Source: Sutterella megalosphaeroides (lineage in GTDB: Bacteria > Pseudomonadota > Gammaproteobacteria > Burkholderiales > Burkholderiaceae_F). From it: DNA of 64,000 bases. Location: assembly GCF_003609995.1 (NCBI RefSeq), contig NZ_AP018786.1, positions 2,490,001-2,554,000 on the forward strand. Direction: 5' to 3'. The stretch's first letter is position 1, and every line of letters begins with the position of its first letter. Positions 8,751 through 17,504 of the stretch are shown here, in pieces. The notes beneath the pieces are model-generated. The model did not search any database. It had not been told where the DNA came from and worked only from the letters and a program-made list of their open reading frames with translations. A program made the position numbers and the translations under genes.

Positions 8751-10142
8751 TCAGCTTTCGATGCCGCCCCAGTAACCCTCGTCGGCGGTGGGCTCGAACC
8801 GGGTGTTGCCGCCCATGAAAGTCATGCGCAACGTACCGATGGGGCCGTTACGTTGCTTAGCGATGATGATTTCGGCCGTGTTCTTGTCGGGGGTGTCCTT
8901 GTTGTAGACCACGTCGCGGTAAATGAACATGATGATGTCGGCGTCCTGCTCGATGGCGCCCGATTCGCGAAGGTCCGACATCATCGGACGGCGGTCCGAG
9001 CGGCTGTCGACGCTTCGGTTCAACTGCGAGAGGACGATGACCGGCACGGAAAGCTCCTTCGCGAGCCCCTTGAGACCGCGCGAAATTTCGGAGAGTTCCT
9101 GCGCGCGGTTGTCCGAATCGCGCCGGCCCTGCCCCTGCATGAGCTGAATGTAGTCGACCACGATGAGGCCGAGCGGCCCCGCCTGGTTGACGAGGCGTCG
9201 GGCGCGGCTCGAGAGTTCCGAAATCGTGAGCCCCGGCGTGTCGTCGATATAGACGGGCTTATTTTCCAACCGATGGACGGCCGCCGTGAATTTGTCCCAT
9301 TCCTCGTCGCTCAGGTGGCCTTTCCTCAGGTTCTGTGCGTCGATGCGCCCGACCGACGAGATGAGACGCTGCGCGAGCTGTTCGCTCCCCATTTCCATGG
9401 AGAAGACGGCCACGGGCAGCTCCTGGTTGATCCCGACGTTCTCGGCGATGTTGAGCGCGAGCGAGGTTTTCCCCATCGAGGGTCGACCCGCGAGAATGAT
9501 GAGGTCGCCCCGCTGCAGGCCCGCCGTCACGTTGTCAAGGTTGCGGTACCCGGTCGAGACCCCCGTCACGTCGGACGAAGACCGGTTGTTGTAGAGCTCG
9601 ATGATGCGTTCCGACACGTCGCGCACGAGGTTCGACATCGAGCGAAAGCCCTTTTGCGTGCGGGAATTGCGCTCGTTGATGGCGAGCACATCCTTTTCCG
9701 CCTCGTCGAGAATGTCACGCGTTTCGCGGCCCTCGGGCGCGAGCGCGTTCGTCACCATCTTGTCGCCCACGACGATCAGCTGTCGGAGGACCGCCTTGTC
9801 GTGCACGATCTCGGCGTAGCGGCGGATGTTCGCGGCCGAGGTCGCATTGTTCGCGAGTTCGGCGAGGTACGCAAAGCCCCCCACTTCCGCGTCGAGCCCC
9901 GAGGACTTCAACGCCTCGAACACCGTCACGCAGTCGGCGGGCTGGCCGAGCTGCACGATCTTCATGATGTGCTCGTAGATGAGCTTGTGGTCGCGGCGGC
10001 AGAAGTCGTCGGGCGAAATGACGTCGACGATGCTGTCAAGGGCCGAATTTTCGATCATCAGGCCGCCGAGGATCGATTGTTCGCTCTGAATGCTCTGCGG
10101 AGGACGCCGTACAGCCGCGGCTTCGTCGTTAAAGTCGGACAT
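8751..10142 (-). CDS. dnaB: Replicative DNA helicase DnaB
   Basis: DnaB is the hexameric 5'-3' replicative helicase that unwinds the fork and recruits primase. The 463-residue protein is of normal length: an N-terminal helical domain (about 15-120), a linker, then a RecA-like ATPase with Walker A GRPSMGKT at 219-226, Walker B LIVVDYIQLM near 325, and the SQLNRSVDSR sensor region. The C-terminal EPTADEGYWGGIES tail is ordinary. It is the last gene of the conserved rpsF-priB-rpsR-rplI-dnaB cluster, but a bidirectional terminator after rplI separates it, so it probably has its own promoter (possible TACAAT -10 near 10200). Confidence 0.98.
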   Translation of the reverse strand: MSDFNDEAAAVRRPPQSIQSEQSILGGLMIENSALDSIVDVISPDDFCRRDHKLIYEHIMKIVQLGQPADCVTVFEALKSSGLDAEVGGFAYLAELANNATSAANIRRYAEIVHDKAVLRQLIVVGDKMVTNALAPEGRETRDILDEAEKDVLAINERNSRTQKGFRSMSNLVRDVSERIIELYNNRSSSDVTGVSTGYRNLDNVTAGLQRGDLIILAGRPSMGKTSLALNIAENVGINQELPVAVFSMEMGSEQLAQRLISSVGRIDAQNLRKGHLSDEEWDKFTAAVHRLENKPVYIDDTPGLTISELSSRARRLVNQAGPLGLIVVDYIQLMQGQGRRDSDNRAQELSEISRGLKGLAKELSVPVIVLSQLNRSVDSRSDRRPMMSDLRESGAIEQDADIIMFIYRDVVYNKDTPDKNTAEIIIAKQRNGPIGTLRMTFMGGNTRFEPTADEGYWGGIES

Positions 10143-10199
10143 GGTGAGAACCTATATGTGGGGTGCCCGAGCACGAGCATCCTAGGGAACGAGGGTTGA

Positions 10200-10205
10200 A
10201 TTGTA
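10200..10205 (-). promoter_or_regulatory. Possible -10 element for dnaB
   Basis: TACAAT on the minus strand lies 58 nt before the dnaB start, downstream of the rplI terminator. No good -35 is visible; an imperfect inverted repeat (ACGGGC/GCCCGT, about 10220-10236) occupies that region. Confidence 0.35.
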
Positions 10206-10308
10206 CTGCGCGCGCTCGAACGGGCTCGGGGCCCGTCGTTCGATTCTAGTCGGAACGCGAGCGCGAACGCCCTCGCAGGAGACCGACACGTGCGGCCGGC
10301 CCCAAAAG

Positions 10309-10339
10309 AAAAACGGCCCTCGCAAGGAGAGCCGTTTTT
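10309..10339 (-). terminator. Bidirectional intrinsic terminator after rplI
   Basis: Arms AAAAACGGC (10309-10317) and GCCGTTTTT (10331-10339) form a perfect 9-bp stem with further pairing (CTC/GAG) inside. It lies 27 nt after the rplI stop and ends the ribosomal-protein transcript before dnaB. Confidence 0.85.
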
Positions 10340-10365
10340 CATCGGTGTCGGAAATTCCGAAGCGA

Positions 10366-10815
10366 TTAGGCTTCCGGAACGACCTTGACCGTCACGTCGG
10401 CCGTGATGTCGGTCATGAGACCGATCGTGATCACGTATTCGCCGGTCGCCTTGATGGCGCCGAGCGGCGTGCGAACCTGCGACTTCTTGATCTGGAAGCC
10501 GAGGGCGTCGACCGCTTCGGCGATGTCGGCGTTCGTGACCGAGCCGAAGAGGCGGCCGTCAACGCCGCACTTCGAGGCGATCGTGATTTCGGCGCCGTTG
10601 AGCTTGCCGGCCACTTCCTGAGCGGCGGCGATGCGTTCGGCCTGAGCCTTTTCAAGTTCGGCGCGGCGCGTTTCGAATTCGGCGATGGCAGCCTTCGTGG
10701 CGCGCTTGGCGTGGCCCTGGGGGATGAGGAAGTTACGGCCGTAGCCGTCCTTCACCTTGACGATGTCGCCAAGGTCGCCGAGGTGCGTGATCTTTTCGAG
10801 CAGAATGACTTGCAT
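10366..10815 (-). CDS. rplI: 50S ribosomal protein L9
   Basis: L9 binds 23S rRNA domain V and supports reading-frame maintenance. The 149-residue protein has the usual N-terminal rRNA-binding domain ([30 protein letters not shown] pattern, with the [15 protein letters not shown] signature near residues 22-36), a long connecting helix rich in Glu, Ala and Arg (about 41-75), and the C-terminal globular domain. It lies 22 nt downstream of rpsR in the S6 operon and is followed by a terminator. Confidence 0.98.
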   Translation of the reverse strand: MQVILLEKITHLGDLGDIVKVKDGYGRNFLIPQGHAKRATKAAIAEFETRRAELEKAQAERIAAAQEVAGKLNGAEITIASKCGVDGRLFGSVTNADIAEAVDALGFQIKKSQVRTPLGAIKATGEYVITIGLMTDITADVTVKVVPEA

Positions 10816-10837
10816 TTTGTTGACTCCTCAGCGCGGA

Positions 10838-11110
10838 TTACTGGTTGTCCGTGTAGGGAAGGAGGGCGAGGAAGCGGGCGCGCTTGATCGCGGTTTCGAG
10901 CTGACGCTGGTAGTGCGCCTTCGTACCCGTGAGGCGAGCCGGCATGATCTTGCCGTTTTCCTGGATGAAGTCGCGAAGCGTTTCGACATCCTTGTAGTCG
11001 ATCTGTTCGACGTGTTCGGCCGTGAAGCGGCAGAACTTCTTACGCTTGAAAAGCGAATTTTGCTGGTTCGAACGGCGAGGCTTGCCCTTGCCCTTAGCAC
11101 CAAAAGCCAT
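10838..11110 (-). CDS. rpsR: 30S ribosomal protein S18
   Basis: S18 binds with S6 on the 30S platform. The 90-residue protein is basic and carries the signature region [17 protein letters not shown] near residues 23-39, then [20 protein letters not shown]. It is slightly longer than the E. coli protein (75) because of a basic N-terminal extension ([17 protein letters not shown]), common in betaproteobacteria. Its ATG follows the priB stop by 10 nt with a Shine-Dalgarno (AAGGAG) inside that gap, so it is cotranscribed with priB and rpsF. Confidence 0.98.
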   Translation of the reverse strand: MAFGAKGKGKPRRSNQQNSLFKRKKFCRFTAEHVEQIDYKDVETLRDFIQENGKIMPARLTGTKAHYQRQLETAIKRARFLALLPYTDNQ

Positions 11111-11120
11111 GTTGAGCTCC

Positions 11121-11405
11121 TTAAATGTATTCCGTTATGTGTACGATCAGTCGACGGGTCTTCAGCGAACGGGGGGCGAGAAAGCCCTTCACCGTAATTT
11201 CGGATCCGAGCGGCAAACGGTTGAGTTCGCTCGCACATTTCCCGAATGAAACGGCCGGAAAGTCGTATTCGAGCTTTCTCGGTCGATCCGCTTCGAACAC
11301 CTCGCCGCGAAAATGAAATTCGCCTTCGAAGGCTTCAATCCCGGCGGGGGTGTAGCGGACTTCCTCGCGTGCAACAAGCGTTGCGCGTATTTCGAGTCGG
11401 TTCAC
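11121..11405 (-). CDS. priB: Primosomal replication protein N (PriB)
   Basis: PriB is a small OB-fold single-strand DNA-binding protein that helps PriA reload DnaB at stalled forks. I place the start at GTG 11405, giving 94 residues ([20 protein letters not shown]), because AGAGGA lies about 10 nt upstream and other PriB proteins begin at this point. A TTG at 11435, directly after the rpsF stop, would add ten unrelated residues. The OB-fold pattern ([24 protein letters not shown]) is present. The position between rpsF and rpsR is the classical one. Confidence 0.93.
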   Translation of the reverse strand: MNRLEIRATLVAREEVRYTPAGIEAFEGEFHFRGEVFEADRPRKLEYDFPAVSFGKCASELNRLPLGSEITVKGFLAPRSLKTRRLIVHITEYI

Positions 11406-11435
11406 TCGGTCGGAATCCTCTGAAGACCGTCTCAA

Positions 11436-11822
11436 TTAGGCCTGGGCTTCCTGGGCCGCGGCGGTGGCGGCTTCGGCGGCAACCTTGCGGGCCTCTTCCT
11501 TCTCGACGACCTTCATCATCGGAGAGGGAGCCGTTTCGGCCTTCTTCGTCTTGACCGTGAGGTGGCGCAGGACGGCGTCGTTGAAACGGAAACCGTTCTC
11601 GATCTCAGCGAGCGTTTCGTGGCCGCATTCGATGTTGAGGAGAACGTAGTGAGCCTTCACGAGCTTTTCGATCGGGTAGGCGAGCTGACGACGGCCCCAG
11701 TCTTCGATGCGGTGGATCGTACCGCCCTGTTCGGCGACGAGGGTCTTGTAGCGTTCAATCATCGCGGGGACCTGTTCGCTCTGGTCGGGGTGCACGATGA
11801 TGCAGATTTCGTAGTGACGCAT
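11436..11822 (-). CDS. rpsF: 30S ribosomal protein S6
   Basis: S6 pairs with S18 on the 30S platform. The 128-residue protein starts [19 protein letters not shown] and contains the family motif [25 protein letters not shown] (residues about 34-58). The C-terminal about 30 residues are Ala/Glu-rich and variable. The start is well supported by AAGGAGG seven nt before ATG. It is the first gene of the rpsF-priB-rpsR-rplI operon; a TACAAT -10 element lies about 70 nt upstream. Confidence 0.98.
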   Translation of the reverse strand: MRHYEICIIVHPDQSEQVPAMIERYKTLVAEQGGTIHRIEDWGRRQLAYPIEKLVKAHYVLLNIECGHETLAEIENGFRFNDAVLRHLTVKTKKAETAPSPMMKVVEKEEARKVAAEAATAAAQEAQA

Positions 11823-11889
11823 TTAGCCTCCTTGCGGAAAAAGCCGCCCGGAGCGTCTATTCCGGTGCAGCAAGGACAGAAAGGACGCG

Positions 11890-11895
11890 ATTGTA
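11890..11895 (-). promoter_or_regulatory. Candidate -10 element of the S6 operon promoter
   Basis: TACAAT on the minus strand, 67 nt upstream of the rpsF start codon, in the gap after rlmB. The -35 region is weak (GTGCGG at 17-nt spacing). It is the only good -10 in the rlmB-rpsF gap. Confidence 0.45.
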
Positions 11896-11914
11896 GCCGA
11901 AATTTTCAGGCGCC

Positions 11915-11942
11915 GCACGAAAAACCGTCGGTTTTTTCGCAG
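11915..11942 (-). terminator. Weak terminator-like hairpin after rlmB
   Basis: The minus-strand transcript can fold CGAAAAA...TTTTTCG with a central CC-GG pairing and a bulged A. It lies between the rlmB stop (11975) and the S6-operon -10 element. The stem is A/T-rich, so its terminator strength is doubtful. Confidence 0.4.
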
Positions 11943-11974
11943 GGCGCCCGTTCGTCGGCTCCGATCGGCGTCCG

Positions 11975-12757
11975 TCAGAATTCGGGAGCGCTCGGGCCTT
12001 TCTTCCCCCAGCGGCCGATGCCGGCCGCGCGGCGCTGACGGGCGGATTCGAAAAGGCAGATCCCGGAAGCGACCGACACGTTGAGACTTTCGACGGCACC
12101 CGTCATCGGGATGCGCGCGAGGTCGTCGCAGCGCTTGCGGGTGAGCTGACGAAGCCCCTCGCCTTCGGCGCCGAGCACCCACGCAAAGGCCCCCGTCTGC
12201 ACGAAGTCGTCGATCGTCTTTTCGGCTTCGCCCGCCGTACCCACGACGGTCACGCCCGCGTCGCGCAGTTCGACGATCGCCGACGCGAGGTTCGTCACCG
12301 TCACGACGGGCACCGTTTCGGCGGCCCCCGCGGCGGCCTTCGCAGCGGCGGGCGTCATGTGGGCCGAGCGGTCGCGCGGCACCACGACCGCCTGAACGCC
12401 CGCGGCGTCCGCCACGCGCAAGCACGCGCCGAAGTTGCGCGGGTCGGTGACGCCGTCAAGGATGAGGAGCAGCGTCTCGGGCGTGATCTCGTCCAAAAGA
12501 TCCGCGAAATCGAGTTCCGCTTTCTTTTCTTCGGCAAGCGCCACGATCCCCTGGTGCGGCACGTCGGGGGCCATCCCCGTCAGGCGGCCGTCGTCGGCGT
12601 TCATCACGCGGATGCCCGCGGCGATGAGTTTTTCGCGCATTTCGCGCATGCGCTTGTCACGACGGGCGGGGTCGACATAAACGGCGGAAATCGATTCGGG
12701 ATCCATTCGAAGGCGCGCGCCCACGGCGTGGAACCCGGCGAGAACGATACTGCTCAC
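11975..12757 (-). CDS. rlmB: 23S rRNA (guanosine-2'-O-)-methyltransferase RlmB
   Basis: RlmB is a SPOUT-class enzyme that methylates the ribose of G2251 in the 23S P-loop using S-adenosylmethionine. From GTG 12757 the protein is 260 residues: an N-terminal substrate-binding domain (about 1-75) and a SPOUT domain with its three motifs: LILDGVTDPRNFGACLR, VLGAEGEGLRQL and IPMTGAVESLNVSVASG. The frame is open 58 codons further upstream, but that part is Gly/Pro/Arg-rich and covers a terminator, so it is not coding. The GTG has a modest AGG Shine-Dalgarno. It follows rnr, the usual neighbour. Confidence 0.95.
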   Translation of the reverse strand: MSSIVLAGFHAVGARLRMDPESISAVYVDPARRDKRMREMREKLIAAGIRVMNADDGRLTGMAPDVPHQGIVALAEEKKAELDFADLLDEITPETLLLILDGVTDPRNFGACLRVADAAGVQAVVVPRDRSAHMTPAAAKAAAGAAETVPVVTVTNLASAIVELRDAGVTVVGTAGEAEKTIDDFVQTGAFAWVLGAEGEGLRQLTRKRCDDLARIPMTGAVESLNVSVASGICLFESARQRRAAGIGRWGKKGPSAPEF

Positions 12758-12793
12758 TGCGGATAAACCTATGAAAATTCGGGGTGGACCAAA

Positions 12794-12821
12794 TGAAAAG
12801 CCGGCTTTTCTCAAGCCGGCT
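12794..12821 (-). terminator. Intrinsic terminator after rnr
   Basis: Perfect 9-bp stem AGCCGGCTT (12799-12807) / AAGCCGGCT (12813-12821) with a 5-nt loop, followed on the minus strand by TTTCATTT. It lies 88 nt after the rnr stop and 37 nt before the rlmB GTG. Confidence 0.75.
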
Positions 12822-12908
12822 CCTGATTTTAGACGGTTTGGCTCCCGCGGGGAGCTCGGGGACCCGACTTTCGGCGGGCCGCCCCCCCCTCGAACGCCCT
12901 TCGAAGGC

Positions 12909-15281
12909 TTACCGCCAATCGTCGTCGTCATCCTCGTCGAAATCCTCGATATCGTCGTCGAAGTCGTCGAAGTCGTACCGATCCCAGCGACGGCGACGGC
13001 CGCGCCCCTGCCCCTTGATGACGTGGCGCGTGAGGTTCGACTCGAGAACGAAGCTGATGCGCCGCTCGCGCATGTCGATCGTTTCGATACGCACGCGCAC
13101 CCGGTCGCCGATTTTCACCTGGCTCATCGACTCGTACGAGGTCATCGTCATTTCGGACTCGTCGTACTCGTAGTAGCCCCAGCCGAGGTTGGAGATGTGC
13201 ACGAACCCTTCGATCGGCATCTCTTCGAGCGTCACGAAGATCCCCGCTGGAATCATGCCCGTCACCGTGGCGGTGTAGTTGCGCCGCCGGTGCTTCTGCA
13301 TGAAGTCGCACTTGAGGTAATTCATCACGTCGCGCGACGCGTCGTCGGCGCGGCGTTCCGCGGCCGAGGTGATGATGCCGAGGCGCGCCCAGGCGTTGCC
13401 GCGCTCTTCCTTCTTCGTCTTCGCGGGCGCCTTGGGAGCGTCGGGGTTGCTCCCGAGCTTGCGGGCGTGGTAGCCCGACATGAGCGCCGTATCGTCGAAG
13501 GCGAGTGCGGGCGTGTAGGGCTTTTTCGCGAGAATCCCTTTGATCGTGCGATGGAGCAAAAGGTCGGGGTAGCGGCGGATGGGCGACGTGAAGTGCGCGT
13601 ACGCCGGGTACTGCAGACCGAAGTGACCGATGTTCTCGGGCTGATACTGAGCGCGCGACATCGCGCGCAGGATCGCCGTCTGAACGGGAGCATTGTCCTT
13701 CGTTTCCCGAATGAGTTTCGCCATCGCTTCGGCCCCCGTCCCCTCAAGCTTCACGTTGAAGGTCTTGAGGACCGTGTTGAGCGTCCGGAGTCGGTCGGGT
13801 TCGGGCTTCGGGTGGACTCGGAAGAGGGTCGTTGCTTTCTTCCGGAGCACGAAGTCGGCCGCGGCCACGTTCGCCGTCAGCATGCACTCTTCGATCAGGC
13901 GGTGCGCGTCGTTGTGTTCGCGAACGGCAAAGCCCGAAATGACACCCTTCTCGTCGAAGAGCGCCTGACTTTCCTGCGTCTCGAAGTCGAGCGCCGAGCG
14001 GCGCTCGCGCGCGGCGCGCAGCACCTTGTAGAGGTCGTAGAGGCGCTTCAGGTCGTCCAACCGTTCGCCCACCGCTTCAAGCCCTGCGGGGGTGCCCTGC
14101 AACGCGCCCCACACGTTCGTGTAGGTAAGACGCGCGTGCGAATGAATGACCGCGGGGTAGAACTGGTAGGCGGTCGTCGTCCCTTCGCGGTCGACGATCG
14201 CGTCGCACACCATCACGAGGCGGTCCACGTCGGGATTGAGCGAACAGAGACCGTTCGAGAGCTTTTCGGGGAGCATCGGCACGACCGACGCGGGGAAGTA
14301 GACCGAGGTCGAGCGCATCTGCGCGTCGCGGTCAAGGGCGCTCCCCGGCTTCACGTAGTGACTCACGTCCGCAATCGCCACGAGGAGACGCCACCCTTCG
14401 GGAACTTCCGTGCAGTAGACCGCGTCGTCGAAGTCGCGGGCGTCTTCGCCGTCGATCGTCACGAACGGAATGTCGGTGAGGTCGACGCGGTGCAAAAGGC
14501 TCCGGCCGTCCACCTCGTCGGGAAGGGCGTCGGCTTCCGCGAGCGTTTCGGGACTGAATTCGGTCGGCACGCCGTGCTCGGCCGATGCGATCGCCACTTC
14601 GCCGAGCGGATCGTCTTTGCGGCCGACGCGACGCACGAAGCTCACCGGCAGAGGAAAGCTGGACGTTTCGGGGTTGAGCGCCTCGTCCTTGAGCGCCACC
14701 TCGATCACGTCGGTGCGCAGATTCGTGTCTTCGGGCACCTCGCTCTGTGCGATCGAGAAAACGAGCGGACAGAAGGGATTGACCGAAACGAGCTGCACCC
14801 GTTCGCCCTTCATGCGTTCGCCCTCGCGACGACGGCAGACGAAATGCGTGGGGCCGCGACGACGAAGTTCGCCCACGCGCCAGCTGCCCGAAGCTTCGCG
14901 AAGCTCGTAGACGTCCCCCGGAAGAACAATTCCCCGACGGTACGCCGGGATCGGCACTTCCAGATCGGGCTTCGTCTGCGACATGACGACCATCTGTTCG
15001 TAGGTGCGCGCGCCCTTAACCACCCCCGTCAATACGGGCGTTTCGGGGTGGCGGAACCAGTTCTCCGACGGACTCATGAATCCCTCGGAATTGAGCGCCA
15101 CGACGATGCCGTTGGCAACGCCCGTGGAGATGCCCAGTTCGCGGGCCAGGCGCTTCTTGGCCGACGTAAAGGAAATATCCGTCTTCAGTTGCGTAAGGAA
15201 TTCGCGTCCGCGTTCGACGTCCTCGGGACGGACCGTGACCGGTTCGGGGGGACGGGCAGTACTTTTCTTCTTCTTGGCCAT
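12909..15281 (-). CDS. rnr: Ribonuclease R
   Basis: RNase R is a processive 3'-5' exoribonuclease of the RNB family that can degrade structured RNA. The 790-residue protein shows an N-terminal helix-turn-helix-like region (about 25-75), cold-shock domains (about 80-240), the RNB catalytic core with the conserved Asp cluster DGEDARDFDD at 277-286 and HFTSPIRRYPDLLLHR, and an S1 domain near the C-terminus. The tail is a basic patch (GRGRRRRW) followed by an unusually acidic run of Asp and Glu ending in Trp-Arg. It is divergent from tRNA-Leu and followed by rlmB. Confidence 0.97.
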   Translation of the reverse strand: MAKKKKSTARPPEPVTVRPEDVERGREFLTQLKTDISFTSAKKRLARELGISTGVANGIVVALNSEGFMSPSENWFRHPETPVLTGVVKGARTYEQMVVMSQTKPDLEVPIPAYRRGIVLPGDVYELREASGSWRVGELRRRGPTHFVCRRREGERMKGERVQLVSVNPFCPLVFSIAQSEVPEDTNLRTDVIEVALKDEALNPETSSFPLPVSFVRRVGRKDDPLGEVAIASAEHGVPTEFSPETLAEADALPDEVDGRSLLHRVDLTDIPFVTIDGEDARDFDDAVYCTEVPEGWRLLVAIADVSHYVKPGSALDRDAQMRSTSVYFPASVVPMLPEKLSNGLCSLNPDVDRLVMVCDAIVDREGTTTAYQFYPAVIHSHARLTYTNVWGALQGTPAGLEAVGERLDDLKRLYDLYKVLRAARERRSALDFETQESQALFDEKGVISGFAVREHNDAHRLIEECMLTANVAAADFVLRKKATTLFRVHPKPEPDRLRTLNTVLKTFNVKLEGTGAEAMAKLIRETKDNAPVQTAILRAMSRAQYQPENIGHFGLQYPAYAHFTSPIRRYPDLLLHRTIKGILAKKPYTPALAFDDTALMSGYHARKLGSNPDAPKAPAKTKKEERGNAWARLGIITSAAERRADDASRDVMNYLKCDFMQKHRRRNYTATVTGMIPAGIFVTLEEMPIEGFVHISNLGWGYYEYDESEMTMTSYESMSQVKIGDRVRVRIETIDMRERRISFVLESNLTRHVIKGQGRGRRRRWDRYDFDDFDDDIEDFDEDDDDDWR

Positions 15282-15375
15282 GAGGTGTTCCTTGGTCGCA
15301 GATACGGCGCGACCTTCGCTGGAAATTCTAGAGATACCCGCGAAACATGTCGGGGTGTCGGACCAAATTTCGTTG

Positions 15376-15404
15376 CCGCCCGCTTAGAACCCGTACGCGG
15401 GCGG
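15376..15404. other. Hairpin between rnr and tRNA-Leu
   Basis: Perfect 8-bp stem CCGCCCGC (15376-15383) / GCGGGCGG (15397-15404) with a 13-nt loop in the divergent region upstream of rnr. Read on the plus strand it is followed by a T-run (ATTTTT), but no plus-strand gene precedes it. It may shape the rnr leader or block antisense transcription. Confidence 0.35.
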
Positions 15405-15428
15405 CGCGAAATATTTTTCAGAGCACTC

Positions 15429-15457
15429 TTGACAAATCAAAAAATCGTCGGCATAAT
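15429..15457 (+). promoter_or_regulatory. Sigma-70 promoter of tRNA-Leu
   Basis: A perfect -35 TTGACA (15429-15434) and a -10 CATAAT (15452-15457) are separated by exactly 17 nt; transcription should start near 15464, just before the tRNA at 15471. This is the best promoter by consensus in the window. Confidence 0.88.
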
Positions 15458-15470
15458 TCATTTCCTCAGT

Positions 15471-15557
15471 GCCCGGATGGCGAAATTGGTAGACGCACCA
15501 GCTTCAGGTGCTGGCGGCCGCGAGGCCGTGGAGGTTCGAGTCCTCTTCCGGGCACCA
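15471..15557 (+). tRNA. tRNA-Leu (anticodon CAG)
   Basis: An 87-nt cloverleaf with acceptor stem GCCCGGA/TCCGGGC, discriminator A and an encoded CCA end. The D-loop contains TTGGTAGACGC, the anticodon stem CCAGC/GCTGG encloses the loop TTCAGGT (anticodon CAG, reading CUG), the long variable arm of class II tRNAs is present, and the T-loop is GTTCGAGTC. It has its own promoter and terminator, so it is a single-gene unit. CUG is a heavily used Leu codon in this GC-rich genome. Confidence 0.97.
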
Positions 15558-15564
15558 CAGAATT

Positions 15565-15598
15565 CAAGCCCATCGATCTTCGGATCGGCGGGCTTTTT
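15565..15598 (+). terminator. Intrinsic terminator of tRNA-Leu
   Basis: Arms AAGCCC..CGATC and GATCG..GGGCTT enclose a TTCG tetraloop, followed by five Ts (15594-15598). It begins eight nt after the tRNA 3' end. Confidence 0.85.
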
Positions 15599-15634
15599 CA
15601 TTTCGCCCCAAGGCAACTTCGGTGCGAAGAACGA

Positions 15635-15672
15635 ACGGGGGCCCCGACAATGCGCGTCGTCGGGGCCCCCGT
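15635..15672 (-). terminator. Very stable hairpin after assT
   Basis: A perfect 14-bp GC-rich stem (15635-15648 / 15659-15672) with a 10-nt loop lies 18 nt after the assT stop and faces the tRNA-Leu terminator. The minus side has only a weak T-rich tract (TTCGTTCTTC), the plus side CTTTT. It probably ends assT transcription. Confidence 0.7.
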
Positions 15673-15689
15673 CTTTTAAGCCCGATCGA

Positions 15690-17504
15690 TTACTTGGCGT
15701 TGAAGGCCTTGTTGAGGTCGATCGGCATCGCCTGGTAACCCGAGGTGTTCTTCAACTGAATTTCAAGCGAGGGCTCCGTAGCGCCCCACTTGAATTCGTC
15801 GATGTACGGGTTCGGAGCGGATTCGAAGGCGCCCGTCTTGAAGTTGTAAGAAGCACCCGCCGTGGCCGAATAGACGAAGACGGAATCCTTGTCGTCCTGG
15901 TATTCGGTGAGCGACGTGACGGGGCTGTACCAGTCGTGGCCGCGTTCTTCGCCGTACTGCCAGATCTGTTCGACCGTCATCTTCTTCTGGTCGATTTTGT
16001 AAATGACCGCACGGCTGTACTTCATTTCGGGCAGAGCCGGCTGCTCCATCCCGCGGGCGTCGCCGTTGTCGAAGACCGAGAGGTAGAAGATGTTCTTGTC
16101 GGACTTGGAGTCGATGCGCCAGCCGGTGTGCTGCGTCCAGGTCCAGTCGAAGCCCCCTTCGCACTTGGAGCCTTCGCACTTGATGGGGTTGCCGTCCTTG
16201 TCGATCGGCGTGAGGATCTTGTCCTTGAACTCGGCCTTCCAGCCTTCGGGCGACCCCATGATCCACTTCACCTCTTTGTCGCGACCGATCTTGATGAGCG
16301 CGGACTGGTGGCGCGACGAGATGATGATCGAGTCGTCGGTCGGGTCGTAGTCGACGGAGTTGACGTGCACCCAGTTGCGACCGGCGCCCGAACCCACGAT
16401 GTCGCCGAAGTGATCGCTCGCGTCCTGCTTGGCGAGCTCTTCCGCACTGAGCGTCTGACCCGCCTTCGAGGCGTCGATGTTGAGGCAGACGGCCCCCTGG
16501 TCGAGCACCTTCAGAACGACGTCGCGGTACGGGTCGAGAATGTCGAAGAGACGCCATTCGTCGACGACCACGCCGTTTTCATCCACTTCGATGATCACGT
16601 CGCGGACCGTGCGCACGTGCTTGCCGTCGGGGCGCTTGTAGTCGGACGAGGCGACGCGCACGAGGTAGTTGCCGTTTTGCATCGGATCCATCGCGTGCGA
16701 GAAGTCGTTGTAGCCGTCGGGAAGTCGGTGATTCCAGATTTCGCGGCCCATCAGGTCGTACTTGACGTAGCGCTGGCCGTAACCCCAGGTGAAGGCGCCG
16801 TCCTTGTTCTGACGGAACCCCATCATGATCCCGGCCTTGTAGATGTCGTTGAAGTCGTAGATCGTGGCGGGATCCATGTACCAGCGGATTTCGCCCGTCG
16901 TGTCGATGATGGCGTTTTGCGGGTAGCGATTCCATTCGAGGGCGCCGCCCATCGGGTTGTTCCAAACCGCGCGGGTTGAGTCGGCCGGGGCCGCAATCAT
17001 GTTGTTGACGAGGATGAGACGATCCTTGAATTCGGGATCGACCTTCTTGACTTCCGCCTTGAAGAAGGAGTCGGTGACGCCGGCGTAGCCCGCCTGCTGA
17101 AGCGACACGGGCTGCGCGTAGATCTTATAGGTTTCCTTCACCGGTTCGGATTTCCCGGAGAGCGTGCGGGTGTAGCTCACCTCAACGGTGTTGCGGTAGC
17201 CGCCGTACAGGCCGAACACGGGAATGCCGCCGTGGGTGCGCGCCTGCGCGTCGCTCACCTTGTATTTGATTTCCTGGCCGCCCTCTTTCGGCACGATGCG
17301 CACCGTGATGTCCGTGAGGACGTAGCCGCCGTTGCGGATCACCGCCGTGAGCGGGGCGATCTTGTACGGATTCATGATGACGGCGCCGATTTTGCCCGAG
17401 GTCGGGTACGTCACGTGAGGGCCGGAAGAGCCGCCCACGGCAAAGGCCGCACCGGCAAAAAGGAAGGTAGTCGTCGCGGCAACGAGCGAGAGACGCAAAT
17501 TCAT
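15690..17504 (-). CDS. assT: Periplasmic arylsulfate sulfotransferase (AssT)
   Basis: AssT transfers sulfate from an aryl sulfate donor to a phenolic acceptor without PAPS, through a sulfo-histidine intermediate, in the periplasm. From ATG 17504 (AGGAG eight nt upstream) it has 604 residues, like characterised AssT (about 598). A signal peptide ends at AGAAFA near residue 22. The four catalytic residues known from the E. coli enzyme all have counterparts: His270 (FSHAMDPM), His380 (NWVHVNS), Arg398 (SSRHQSA) and the nucleophile His459 (WTQHTGWR). A Cys pair (KCEGSKCEG) just before His459 matches the family disulfide region. A LysR-type gene is divergent. No dsbL/dsbI pair is nearby. Confidence 0.95.
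   Translation of the reverse strand: MNLRLSLVAATTTFLFAGAAFAVGGSSGPHVTYPTSGKIGAVIMNPYKIAPLTAVIRNGGYVLTDITVRIVPKEGGQEIKYKVSDAQARTHGGIPVFGLYGGYRNTVEVSYTRTLSGKSEPVKETYKIYAQPVSLQQAGYAGVTDSFFKAEVKKVDPEFKDRLILVNNMIAAPADSTRAVWNNPMGGALEWNRYPQNAIIDTTGEIRWYMDPATIYDFNDIYKAGIMMGFRQNKDGAFTWGYGQRYVKYDLMGREIWNHRLPDGYNDFSHAMDPMQNGNYLVRVASSDYKRPDGKHVRTVRDVIIEVDENGVVVDEWRLFDILDPYRDVVLKVLDQGAVCLNIDASKAGQTLSAEELAKQDASDHFGDIVGSGAGRNWVHVNSVDYDPTDDSIIISSRHQSALIKIGRDKEVKWIMGSPEGWKAEFKDKILTPIDKDGNPIKCEGSKCEGGFDWTWTQHTGWRIDSKSDKNIFYLSVFDNGDARGMEQPALPEMKYSRAVIYKIDQKKMTVEQIWQYGEERGHDWYSPVTSLTEYQDDKDSVFVYSATAGASYNFKTGAFESAPNPYIDEFKWGATEPSLEIQLKNTSGYQAMPIDLNKAFNAK

Noticed and set aside
12771-16979. A 1400-codon open frame on the plus strand across rnr, tRNA-Leu and assT
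   Set aside because: It is antisense to two well-identified genes and reads through a tRNA and two terminators; its Arg/Val/Glu-rich composition is the usual shadow of GC-rich codon bias.
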